From assembly GCA_021432635.1 (NCBI GenBank), contig MU270047.1:434001-498000 (forward strand): a stretch of DNA of 64,000 nt, in the 5' to 3' direction. Below are positions 11,188 through 22,765 of the stretch, one piece after another. A program made the position numbers and the translations under genes. Position 1 is the stretch's first letter. The number at the start of each line of letters is the position of its first letter. Source of the DNA: Thozetella sp. PMI_491 (taxonomy: Eukaryota > Ascomycota > Sordariomycetes > Chaetosphaeriales > Chaetosphaeriaceae). Under the pieces are notes generated by a model, which did not search any database, had not been told where the DNA came from, and was given only the letters and a program-made list of their open reading frames with translations.

Positions 11188-13867
11188 GAGGCCAGCTGTG
11201 CCCGCGTGGCTGCAGAGCAGCCAAAGGTGAAAGAGGTTCGCATAGCACTCAAGGAGGAGCGCTCCCCGCGACGCGACTTCCTCTGTCGAATCGGACAGTG
11301 CAGCCTTAGAAGGCTGCGAGGCGATCGTGAGTTGCGGCATCAAATCGGCGATGCCTTGGCTTATGAGAAGGGATATACGAGGATACTGCAGGCCTGAAAG
11401 AAGCGACTGGCCATCGCAGAGGAGCAACACCCAGGGGGCAGTGCAGGAATGACTCTTGAGACTCCAGAAACGAAGAACATGTTCCATCCACTTGAAGCAG
11501 CCGGTATCCCTCAACCATTTACTTCACCCTCTTTGCCGCAGAGATCTTGCGCACCGCTCAAGGAATATGACCCTGAGAGCCATCTTCTTTATTCCTCGAC
11601 ATTACCATTTATCTTTTACCTCCCAAAGAAGAATGCGCAAGGCTGCATAGAAGGACAAAATCTTCAGACACCCACGCGGTCGTATCCGCACTGATGAAGC
11701 CTAGCATAAAAGATTTCTTCGACCTACCTCATTTTCTCGTTTTCATTGAATCAGCCGAGGGGTCTAAGCTCGGTTCGGACAAGTCATGTATGTCCATGTG
11801 TGCAGTTGGCCGGCTTCGCTTACCGACCTCCCTGCTACCTATATATTAATACTCGGCCTCTGTTCTTCGTTGATGATATCCAGGGGGGCCAGGGAAGACA
11901 TGACTGAAGGCGGGAAGATACAGGCCACGAATGGTGCATATGGAAAGGAGGCGTGTGGATTGGAAGTCATTTGCTTTTGTCTCTTCCAAAAGGAAGTGTA
12001 TGTTAATTTGTTTTGTACAGAGTATTTAGCATAGGTGGTGGGTTGCCACAAGGATAACTATACGGCGTTCAATGGAATGCCTGCACATGAGCTTTTTTCA
12101 AAATTGTTGGCCTCTACATGAGAGGGTCACCTCGCCGCACGAGGAACAGGCACGGAACCGGGAGAATACTGAACACCAGGCATCGCCATCTCAGACGACG
12201 GCCATTTTTGATGCAGCCACCGTGACAGGTGGATCTGCATTGGTGGGCCCGGCTTGTGGAAAGCGAAAACTCTCCCTTGCGCAGCACAGGGGCTTTCCGC
12301 ATACTATGTCTAGTGCCAAGAACATCTGCTTTTTAGAGTGTCACTCAAATCACATGGGTAGCGCGGTAGTAGTGGGGTCTTTTAAAGTAGGCCACCGCAA
12401 GGAATTATTATTATTATTAGAGATCCTCGACCACAGCGGCGCCAGTGCCTCTATTCTTGACCATCTTCTCCTTGGAGGTGAGAATACGCAAGAGCACCAG
12501 CTGGAGCCCGCCTTGGCCTCAACTCCACGCCAGCTTGAAGAGAAGGGCGCGAGTAGCAGTCTGTATCCTACCAAAGATCTCTTTGTGGGCTCCCTTCGTC
12601 TTTTGTTTCTTCCAAAAAATCCATTTGTTTCTTTCTTATCCTCCACTGACAATCCCCTGCCATACAAGACTTTTTAGGCATGCGCAATGTAATGTACATA
12701 GCCTACATGAGACCCATCCAACCACGAAGAGTTGGATACGCGCAAACGCCCAGGTGTATTCCAGAGAGATGCCATCGAGATTAGAGAAGCCCATAAAGTT
12801 CAAGACGAGAACGCTTCAGAGACGTGGAGGTGGACTGGGAAAAAAAAAAAATCAAAACAGCGAGCAGAAAAACGCCGCCCAATGCAACCGATATAACACC
12901 GTAGTCAGGCCATGGACGCAAGAGATCAAACTTGGTTATCTCTCTAGCACCAGCTAAATGCACATATTCCACTCCAGGTTGTGAACAGCAGTCGCTAATG
13001 CAGTTGGGTATCGTGATCATCAAGATGTGATGTGGGGGTATCTGTAAGGAGCGTCGTCTATGCCGATGAAAAATCCGTCGTCATAAGTTTAAATTCGTAA
13101 GGAGCGTCGTTAAAGGAGCGTGGTTGTGGGGGATGTATCCGTCCGTACGGAGATCCAAGTTCATGCCGTTAAAAGGAGTGTGTCTATAGCTTGCGCTGAG
13201 GTTTAAAACCGTTATGCCAGTAAGGAGTGTCTATGGGGTATCATTGTGTGGACAAAGGAGCGTCGGGTATTATCCAATTATTAAGGTCCTTCGATGGGGA
13301 CTGGTGCAGCTGAAAAGGAGTGACATAGGCATAATAATGCCTGTGATCGCGGCGGGTTGGTGTTTGTGTAGCGAGTGTGATCCGTCAAGGAGTGTTGTGT
13401 GCATTATGCGTCTGTGTCGACCAAAAAAAATCGCTCAGGATAAAAATAACCAGCCAAGCAGCGCGTGTGCTTGTGAACAGTGGAAACAGAAATTCGTCAA
13501 CTCGTAAAACCGCTCAAGGTCGAGGAGAGATGGCGGAGAGACTAGACCATCTTTTCCTTGCCGTTGCCAGGCTCCTCGAGTGTTGGCGGTGCCGAGACGC
13601 TCGAGGCCGTGTGGCGGTGGGCAGGAAATGTAGGGAAGGCCAGAGTCGGAATGGGAGACTCAGGCATAGGAAGCATGGAGAAGCGCTCCGGGCTCAGGAA
13701 GGGAGAGGGTGCAAGATTCGGAAACGACGATGAAAGCAAAGCAGTCGGGTCCTCGGGTGGTGGAAAGCTAGGGGTTGTGCTCAAAGTTGTAGACATCCTG
13801 GGCGCCAAATGTCAATCACGATGCCTTTCCCAAACCGAAGGGCGGCCGGTGGTGTGCCAGAAAGACT
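11188..13867. other. Convergent intergenic region
   Basis: This lies between the 3' ends of the DH/PH gene (plus) and the Zn2Cys6 gene (minus). It must hold both 3' UTRs. It contains the scattered AAGGAG repeat cluster at 13046-13397, a short TAA-repeat microsatellite near 12404-12419 and an A11 run at about 12841-12851. A 201-codon plus-strand frame (12072-12677) and frames opposite it show no known domain. Confidence 0.55.
13046..13397 (+). repeat. Cluster of eight degenerate AAGGAG(C/T)GT repeats
   Basis: The core AAGGAGCGTCGT or variants (AAGGAGCGTGGT, AAGGAGTGTGTCT, AAGGAGTGTCT, AAGGAGCGTCGGG, AAGGAGTGACAT, AAGGAGTGTTGT) starts near 13046, 13099, 13113, 13173, 13222, 13255, 13314 and 13386. 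Spacing is irregular (14 to 72 bases). Sequences just before the core (TATGCCGAT, CATGCCGTT, TTATGCCAG) also recur. It is therefore not a simple tandem array but a decayed or functional dispersed repeat, all in the same orientation. Confidence 0.65.
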
Positions 13868-15859
13868 CTAGATCCACACGGTCTGGATGGGAGGGACGAA
13901 CCCGACGCCATAAGTGTTGGCCCCGCCGATCATGGACGCGTTGGGAGAGTAGCCCATGTTGTCGAAGGACCCGAACTCCTCGTTGTCGCTGTAGACGATC
14001 GACGAGGTCTCGCCGAAGTCGTTGAAGTCCCCAAAGGTGCTCGAGGCTGGACTGTAACCGCCATACGACGGACTCGGAATGCTGAGGTACTGCGAGTTGG
14101 CAAAGGGCGACGATAGCTGCAGCGGGCTGATTGCGCTATTAGGGTTCGAGTCGGTCGGCACAACCGAGAGATCCTCCGTGCTATAGCTGAAGGCCAAATT
14201 CTCGCCATAAGGCAGGTACTCAGCAGATGTAGTCGTCGGGATGCCGGCGGGCAGCGACATTGGCGAGCCGTGCTCACTGATGGGGAAGTTCGGGGGGTTA
14301 AACTGCGGGAACGAGGGGGTCCGGGCGGGCTGCACCCAGCCCATGCGCGTCCGGAACTCGTTCACCGTGTCGATCGGGAACTCCATGAGCGTGAGGGGAG
14401 TCTGCGAATCTCCTTCGTGAGCGCCCGAGATGTTGATGGACAGCAGCCGGCGGGCAATCTCCTCAACGGGGCCAAGGGTCAGGCTTCCGAAGTAGGCAGC
14501 GCCAATCTCCGGGAAGAGGCGCTCCATCATCAGTGCCACCGTGTAGTAGTGAGCGATGATGACCAGCGCGCTGGGAGATCCACCCGTCTGCTGCAGATAC
14601 ATAACGGGGAGCCAGAAGAGCCAGGTCCGGAGGGGGCGCAGTCGCTCAAACTGATCCGCCACGGGGCGCCCAGGGCTCACCTTGCGAGCGCCCTTGAGGA
14701 AGCTGATCAGCTGGGCAACCGACTTGGTGTCTTCCTTGTTCTGCTTGAGGTGGCTCTCCAGCTTCTGCAGCTGGGTTAGGGTGCGCTGGAAAGCGTCAAA
14801 GTCCTCCTTGCGTGGCTGACTCGGCTTGTGGTCCGGGGTGGGCGAGGGCGGAGCAGTCGGGAAGGTGCTGCTCTCCGCAATGAAATCGCCGAACTGCGAC
14901 TCGTGCTTCCAAGGGTCCATGGCCTCGATGACCTTTACTGTGTTAGTGTGCAGATCACTCAAGTGAAGGGCCAAGATTACAACACATACCGAAGAGGTTC
15001 CATGCATGAGCTGGGTCCAGCTTCGCCTGTACGCAATCCATGTTAGTATTTACCGTCCCTGTGCGACGTAGTAATGGTTACTTGCCAGTCTGTTGCTTGC
15101 CACGACAGGACGAGAGATGCGGCAAGAACGGCATCCGAGTTCTCCCTGCTGAAGGAGCCGATAGCCTCCTGCAGACCCTTCAAGGCGATGCCGCGGTGCA
15201 CGTACGCCATGTTGCCAACCAAGGGGCAGTCGGTCAGGAACGCGATGTGCATGGCGGAGAAGGCGAGAAGAGCGTGTAGGACGTAGTCGTTGGTGGCACC
15301 AATCCTGATGATCCTGAATCATAGGTGTAAGCTATTTCGAAGCAAAGGTAAAACGTTCCACAGGGAGGTACTAACGTGGGAATCTGCCGGGTCCAGAGGG
15401 TGAAGCCATTGGCGTCAATGGTACCCAACTGGTGACTGATCGAAGCAACATGGTGGATCAACCTCAGGTCCTCGGTGGAGAGGAACTGGGGCGCGGGGGC
15501 AGGATAGATGTTGAGGCTGGCGAACGGGAAGACTCCAGTCCGCTGCCACTGCTCTATCTGGGCTTCGATCTCGGGAGTCCACATGAGATCCGGCTTGTCG
15601 GGGCTGGCAGACCTGTCATCCGGAAGAGGCATGTCGTTGTAAGGGCATCGGATCTTGTGCTTGGTGCAGTTGCGGCACTGGGGGAAGTTCTCGTCGCACC
15701 TGATGTGACGGCGCTTGCAGGTTTCACATCCCTTCCTAGACTTGGTGTGGCTAAAAGGCCATGATCAGCTGCTGGGTACACTAGGCAAGAGCGAGGGCGC
15801 TCATCGAAAAGGAGGTCAACCTACCTCCGGCGAGGAGGACCACCACCGGGACCAGCCAT
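13868..15859 (-). CDS. Zn(II)2Cys6 transcription factor, Upc2-like type
   Basis: Five exons on the minus strand: 15859-15825, 15750-15376, 15313-15082, 15026-14990 and 14937-13868, giving 582 residues. Introns are 74, 62, 55 and 52 bases with GT..AG ends. The protein begins MAGPGGGPPRRSHTKSRKG and has a full binuclear zinc cluster at residues about 20-46: GCETCKRRHIRC, then DENFPQCRNC and TKHKIRC (spacing C-x2-C-x6-C-x6-C-x2-C-x6-C). It binds DNA in the nucleus by family. The following LIHHVAS...YVLHALLAFSAMHIA region resembles the fungal regulatory domain seen in sterol-uptake-control-like factors. The C-terminal 200 residues are Ser/Pro/Gly-rich, as in activation domains. The first intron falls just before the cluster. 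A leader intron at about 15981-15897 (GTAAGC, CCTAACC branch-like, CAAG) is likely. The target genes are unknown; the nearest upstream gene is 17.5 kb away. Confidence 0.93.
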
Positions 15860-18800
15860 TGGGTATGCTTCGGCGGTTGGGGTTGGAACGATAGAACTTG
15901 AAGAGTATATGGTTAGGGCGAGGCTCCAAGTGATCGGCGATGAGGCCGAGAAGCTGAGATTCTGATGGGGACGAGGCTTACATGAAGTAGAGACGCGGTG
16001 GTCCCTAGCTCGAGGTAGCGAACGTGTAGTGTTGCGGCGAGGGGGAGGTGCGGCTAGGCTCGAGGCTGACAATATATTAAGAGACACCCTTGTGTTCCCT
16101 TGATATATGCAGGTCGAGTGCAGAGTGGAGGGGCCGCGGGTGGTTTAAAAGCAGCAAGAGGCGATGGTGGATGCGGTCGAGGGTAAGCAGGACGGGCGGC
16201 GAAGGTTGTTTATGACCTAACGATGACTACGGGCTGACCGAAGTCGTTCCAGTGCTCCTTTCTCTTCTGCGGGGTGGGTCTCTGCTCTTTCTTGCGTGCT
16301 GGTTCCGGGGGGGGAGACTTGAACCTCTCGCTCTCCTTCAACAGTAGCGATCGTAGGCGGTTTTTGGGTTTGAAGAGACAATAAAAAGGACTCAGCGAGT
16401 GTGGGCGGTGATATTTCCGGCGAGGGTTGAAGATAGCTAGGCCTCCTGGCGAGACATCTACTTGCTAGGCTTTGATACCTTGGGTTGAATGTGGAGAGCA
16501 GGCCAGGAGGATGGTCTTATTGATAGCTTTGTCAACTTTGGTCAATTGTCTTGAGGCGGGCGAATTGCGGGTGACACTAGTGGCTCTCTTCGCGGGCGAT
16601 GAGATCTTTTTTCTTCTTCTTGTCTTTCGAGTCTGCAAACACAAAAAAAAACGATAGAAATGGAATAAGCGAATGACAGGAGCCGACGAGGACTTCCTAG
16701 GGGGGTTGTTGCAAAAAGCGAACGTGGGTGGTGAAGCGGGCAGCAACGGGGCTGTTTTGGAGTTGGCGATGATGTAGGGGGAGATCGAGAGGAGAAGGCA
16801 GCAGTCGGGGGGAGGGACTCTCTTTGTTAAATAGCAACCCCCAAACTTGGGGCTGCAGGCGCTTGCACGCACCAAGGCGACCAAACCGCAGCGGGAGGCG
16901 GGCAAGAAGCGGGCAGACTGGGGGGGTGGGAAGGGGGGGTGTGGGCGGGCGTCCCAAGGGCTCATGGGGCAGCCACCAAGGAGCCACCGCCATCGGCAGG
17001 CGTTACTATGGTACTTGCCCGATTGGGATAGCCACCTCGGCGGAATTTTTTGGGAATAATGGGGGATGGAACGGGGGATGGATGGGTGGCTATCGTCCCC
17101 TCCAATTGCCCCATTTGGAGAGTTTCTCGCATTTAAGCTCCCCTCCTATCTGGAACAGGTCTAGATCAGGTTTATAAATAAAAGCAACGGCCAAGAGCCG
17201 GCTTCCTGGGACGAATGGCAGCGCGGAACGGGCATCTCGGACAGCGCTCTCTTTCCCACAGCGCATGTCGAGCCACTCCAGAGGCAATTCCTTCACTCTC
17301 GACAGTGGTGGCTACCCTTTTTCTTTTTTTTTTTTTTGCCCTCTTTTCCCTCGCTCTCTCCCCTTCGGAACGCCTCCTAGAGTCGTGTGCCCCTTTACCA
17401 TGCCCAAACACAACCTATTTACCTCCGCCCCTTGCCAGGGACCTTCTTGCTAGCAGCCCGGGCAGCTAGTGTGCGGGCAAGGCCCCTTCCATAGTCTTCT
17501 TCTCTCGGTCAGGTACCTGACTAACCATCGAGCTACACATGGTCATCCCGTTGTCCTGTTGCGTGATGTTTAGTGATTTGTCCGAGTTCTCGGTGGCAAG
17601 CCCACTCCCACCGTAGCTAAGAGGCGCCCTGACGCACGCAGGTCAGTCGCCGAGAGCCCTTGCGACATCTGTGCGGCCACTGTTAAGCCCGAGGATGCAG
17701 TACGGTACAGTACAACCCGCACACAGCAGCGCCTGAAGCCGGTCTATCCGTCCGTCCCCTCTCTTGCTGGAGCCACGCGCCCCAGCAGCTGATGTTAGCC
17801 CCAGCCTAGGCACAGGTACTGTACCTTGTTTGGAACCTGAACCCACCCACCACCGCTTTTTTTTCTTCTTCCCTGGCATAGACACACGGTGTGGGAGGCG
17901 GCGTCGCTCGCACTGGCTGCTGCTGTGTCATCCTGTCATCACGCTGTACAGTGCCATCTCTCCTGCCCTGGCGCTTGACAAAGCATAGTCGGCGCAGCTG
18001 GTGGAATTGGACACCGCTGGTGCTAGTCGTGGGGAGCAGGTTCTGGATAGTCACGGAGCCAGGAGACCACGTCTCGCAAGCATTACGGGAGCTAGAGGCC
18101 GAAATTTGTCAGGTCTCTGTTGTTAATCAGAGCTTAACCTTAACTCGCCCGATGAGCATGCCAAACTTCCAAAGACGGTGCTGGCCCGGGCCTAACTAAG
18201 ATGGCTCCTGTGGGGTTCTGTTATGATGATGCTGAGAGCCAAGCCTCCCCCTGCTGCTGGGCCTTGTGGGCATTCTGGCTTGCCTGAGAAGAACCCATAA
18301 TTTACAGCTGTATTTTCCATCGCCTCAGCCATCAGTCAGGAATCCGCGAGCATCAATAACCCAAGGCGGCTCCACTGCGCGTCGCTGCTTACTACGCGAT
18401 GATATTGCAACGGCGGGGGCGCGAGGCGCGGTGCCTGAGGTGGCGCGCTGAAGGGACGAGGAGAGGCCCTGACGAAAGAGAGAGGCGGCACTAATGAATC
18501 AGCACAGCCTGAAACCCCGAGGAGCCTGCCCGAAGCAGAAGCAGGGGGCAGAGGGTGAGCGACGACAACACGATGGAGGCTGAGCACCTCTCTCCCGTCG
18601 TGCTGGAGTGGGAATGGTTTCGGGGTACAGTACGCGGGCCCTTCCCTGGCCGGTCCGTCGCCTCGTCCCGGCACGCAATTTGCCTCGTCCTATGCCCGCC
18701 AGGACCGCCAGTGCCAAAAATGTATGATGGAGCGGCCCACCGGTTCCTCTCGCATGATACCGTACTCGGAATGAGTGCCGCTCTCTCCAAGGTGTAGGGG

Positions 18801-20521
18801 GGGAGATGCTGGAGATCCCGGCAGACCCGCATGCTCAACGGGGCGCTGCCGCTCTCCTCCAGTCGTCCGCTGGGCCGGGTGGGGGAGGGAAGGGTCCCAT
18901 GATGGTTGCACAAAGCTTTCGCCGAGTAGCCAGGAGCCCCAGCGTGCCGGCGCCGCTGCTAAGGGAAACCACGTCACGCAGCTCAGTGCTCAGAACGGCA
19001 GAAGATTTGCTAGCATACGCCTACGGGGCCCGCCCTACGTCAAGTGCAAATCTGCCGCTTACCGCCGAAGAGAGACACAATGCACGCGATCTATGGATCC
19101 GGATTGGGCGCGCCCGTCATTATGATTGTGGGCGCAGCGCTGGTGGTTGCTCCCGCTAGAGTCAGACAGGTAGGCTGGTTACAGCGGACTATCGCCCCTG
19201 TTGGCGTTGATCATCCGCTACTGGCACGGGCGGTCTTGGCTTGGCTGGCTTGGTCACCTCGAACCCTTATTTTTTTTTTCTTCTCCCGAGCTGCTTTTGG
19301 GGGCTTTAGGTAGCGTGCTGAAATCGGGGCAGACTAAGGAGGCGGTGCGATGCATTGTTACATTCTTCGCCTGATTCGATGACGATGAGTCGAGAGTCGA
19401 AACTGCCCTAGCTCACTATCCTTTGCCCTTTGTTGGGGTCCGTTTCGAGGCGCGGCAGGGCTGGATGACGAGGGAAAGGAAGAAAAAAGGAGAAGGAGCG
19501 TGGGCGATAAGGCCAGCGCCGGTCTGTGCAACACCTGCCTTGTCCGAAGTGAAGCGCCGGACTTCTGGAGGGGATTGGGAGTCGTACAATCGTGACGCCG
19601 CCCTCTTCTCGTCCCCTTTGGGGTGATCAGGCCGGCGTGATCACGCCCAACTGGTTGGTGTGGTGGTATGCATGGTTGGCACGCTCGGTGCCAGTGGCCA
19701 GTCGGCTCCTGGCGGTGACCCCTATCCAGTCACTTAGAGGCGCCTAAACACAAGAGAGGAACACACGCGCACCCAGTCCTGCAGCCCAAGGCCACAGGAG
19801 TACCGCCTGCACATCCCATTATGAATCCCCAATTGGGATGAGAGCGGCCCATCTCCTCCGGCTCGCCAGTGCCAGTCAGTGAATGCTGCCTTCACACTTG
19901 AGCTATACGTCTTGCATCCCATCCTTAGGCAGTCCGAGCGACGCGCTGCATCGGGTAGAGATGCCGTGGCAGCGACACCATCCGATGTCTCGAAACTCCC
20001 TGACATGAAGCCCACGTACGTACACACATGTATATTGCCTGCAGGGCAGTGTTCCGAACTGGCTCATGCCGGGGCCGGGTTTCGTCCCATTGAGAATTCG
20101 GATACCAGGGCTGTGTGTGCCGGGCTTCAACTGGCGGCTAGGAGCCGAAAGAACCAGGACGATGTTGGTCCAACCTCTTCTTACTGTAGGCTACAGGAGC
20201 CCGAGGTCGGGGAGGGATGCCATCCATGCCCTATCCCCTGCAACCGTTGCGATTACTACCCAGGCAGAGACCCTCTCGTGGGAGAGTTATGGCCAGCCTC
20301 CTCTTCCAGCTTTGCGCCAGTTTGGGCAAGGTGGTTACCAGAGCGGTTAGGGTCGAGCTGGGGGGCAGGGTACAGGGCATAATAGTGGCTGGAGACGAAA
20401 TCTCAGAATACGGTTACAGATCTACTCCTTATCGTGTTGGATAGAGGGCTGTCTACTGGGATCTCCAAGGCTGACCCCCCCGTCGCCCCCAAGGAGGCAA
20501 TGGGAAAGGGTAGGGGATAAT

Positions 20522-20546
20522 GGGGGGGGGGGGGGGGGGGGGGGGG
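20522..20546 (+). repeat. Poly(G) tract of 25 bases
   Basis: An uninterrupted run of 25 G follows GGATAATG. It is the longest homopolymer in the window. Length may vary between isolates or be affected by sequencing error. Confidence 0.85.
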
Positions 20547-21133
20547 AGTGAGGGGCCAGAAAGCAAGCATAGTGATAATAGTAGTGGCCCTTTTGAGAGG
20601 AGGGTGTATGCCAAACGCCGAGGTTGGATAAAGCCGACGGCAGTCTGGAGGAGAAACCCAAGGACAGCTGAAGAAGTACGTTTCAGGTGGCCCCCAAGAA
20701 GCGTGGCCCGAGCATGAGCCGGTACAGCGTCCGTGAGTGGCTGTTCACACGCGATAAAATAGACAATGGGTCGGAGCCGTAGGACCATTTCTGGCGCGGC
20801 GCCATTCCCCGTTGGGTTGTACGACGCTGTCAAGCAGTTTGGAGGGCCAAGCCAGGCACGATTCAGCAGCCCTTGGCCCGCCGTTCTCCAAGGGGTTTGC
20901 TGCCGTCGCTACCGGCCGACGAAAAAGACCCGCAGGGACCCAGAGTGTGGCCAAGATTTCGGGTCCTAGTCGGGGCCTCGGCGGTGCAGCCGGCGGCCGG
21001 TAACCAAATATTTGTGCGCATTCATGCTATGGTCGTCAACCCCGAGCCAAAAACCCCTTGGGAATCTGGGGCACCCAGGCGAGAGAAAGTGGCTGCGCCC
21101 GGCGGAGAACGAAGTACTTTGCGGTACGGTACG

Positions 21134-21161
21134 TACTCCGTAGTGTGTACTCCGTAGTGTG
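21134..21161 (+). repeat. Perfect 14-base tandem duplication
   Basis: TACTCCGTAGTGTG occurs twice head to tail without mismatch. It directly follows GGTACGGTACG, so it sits within one of the GTAC-rich spots of this gene-free region. Confidence 0.85.
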
Positions 21162-22726
21162 GTAGCAACAGCACCAGTCCACCACCGTCCGGGGAACGTC
21201 CCAGTCGAGCAGGTAGTTGTGGTTATGGGACCACCGAGGACACTCAGACGATCTCCATCGGGGGAGGGGCGACGGTGGATCTGGCAGCATTATGTCATGA
21301 TTCAGACGGTCTCCGTTTAGGGTCACAACCTCCCCAGGCTACTGTGATAGCACAAGCTGCTTCTCCGGATGGGTGGTCTTGCTGGTGGCCACAGGGAAAA
21401 AAAACGTCCCCCACCTCTCCACCCTCTCGGCACTAGCCCCTTCCACTAGGTCCAAAGCCACCTCACGGGCTCTTTTGGGGCGGTTGAGACTTGAGGGAGT
21501 TCTCAAGCCTTTGTTACAGGTGACACTCCTTGGTCATATTGACTAGCGATTTAGCTCGCGTCCGCCATGACTCTCTGGTTGTCACGCCCACAAGATTTTC
21601 AGCATCTACGCGGAGCTCGGGCATCTAGGCCACAGCAACCGACAGTTTGTTTCCTTTTTTATTTGGTGTATAAACGGTTGCCGACCGCAGCAGCAACGGC
21701 GCAGTGAGCAAATGCCTAGGGGTATTAGGTATTATAGGCGGGGGTCCTCGACCGAGAGCATCCTAGGGTGCATCCCTACGCCAGCCCATTTCAGCGGAGT
21801 AGCGGGTAGAAAAGTCGGCCTGTGGCCCTCCCTCCTCCGCCTTTGGCACTTGTTGTCGTTCGGCGTTCGGGGCTCGCTCCTTTCCCGTGGTTGCAAACCC
21901 CGGTCGTCCCATCGGCTGGCAACGTTTGAAGCGAGTGGAGGGAAGGGCCTGCCGCTTCGGTGTCGTGCAGGACCCCTGTCTCCGATCAGATCACCCTAGG
22001 CAGGCTGGCTGCTGCTTTTGGTTGGATGAAACTGGAGTTTCTCGTGTCCATTTTTGGGCCGCCGGCCACCCTGTCATGCCCCCCTAGGCTTGGTGCCCCA
22101 AGATGCCCTCATGTCATCTGCCCCCCTGGCGGTTCCTGGCTGGGCAACGTGCTGCGCTGGCCTGCTGATCGGGAGTTTGAGGTATAGGCGCCCTCATCGA
22201 ACCATCGATTGGCTCTGCCGACTTTTCGATTCATGAGATGTCGCCGGCTCCCTCGCGGAACGTCGCGAGTGTCGCCGGGTCCGGGCGTCACGACAGGGAG
22301 CACGGCCTCTTGGGCTGAAGATGCCCTGAAAGAGTGTGGCCGTGCTCCACAGACGCGGTGGTAGCTCAGAACGCGCCAATCTTGCTTTGTTGTCCCTCAA
22401 TCTAATACCTAAGCAGACCACCTGGGTAGCTGCAAGGGAGCCGAGGTGGTGCTTCGTGGGTGCATACCACAGAGGGTTCATGCCTTCTTGAGTTTGCCGG
22501 TGAATTGACTACTCTTCAGAAGGGATGGTAACTTTGCACCGTGCTCCAGTCGAGGGAACCACATAATTAGGATAGCTGCCTTTCACGCCGCGAAGGGACA
22601 CCAAAAAGGATTTGCAGACTGCGCTACCTGGTCGTCCTTTTCTGCCGCACAAGTCCCATCCACGATCCAATAGCAGCCGCCGCCAACTGCCGTCGCTCCG
22701 GCGATTGCCCCCCCAGAAGAGGATTT

Positions 22727-22765
22727 GGGGGGTTTGGGGGGTTCGGAGGTTTCTTCTGGGGAGGG
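22727..22765 (+). repeat. G-rich tract, possible G-quadruplex
   Basis: Two G6 runs separated by TTT are followed by G4 and G3 runs within 40 bases. Four runs of at least three G fit the loose definition of a quadruplex-forming sequence, although one loop is long (16 bases). No gene is adjacent. Confidence 0.45.

Noticed and set aside
12072-12677. 201-codon plus-strand open frame
   Set aside because: No domain, crosses a TTA microsatellite that codes a Leu run, and frames on the opposite strand look equally plausible.
17500-17540. tRNA D-arm-like sequence on the minus strand
   Set aside because: TAGCTCGATGGTTAG resembles a D arm, but no T arm or acceptor stem can be paired around it.
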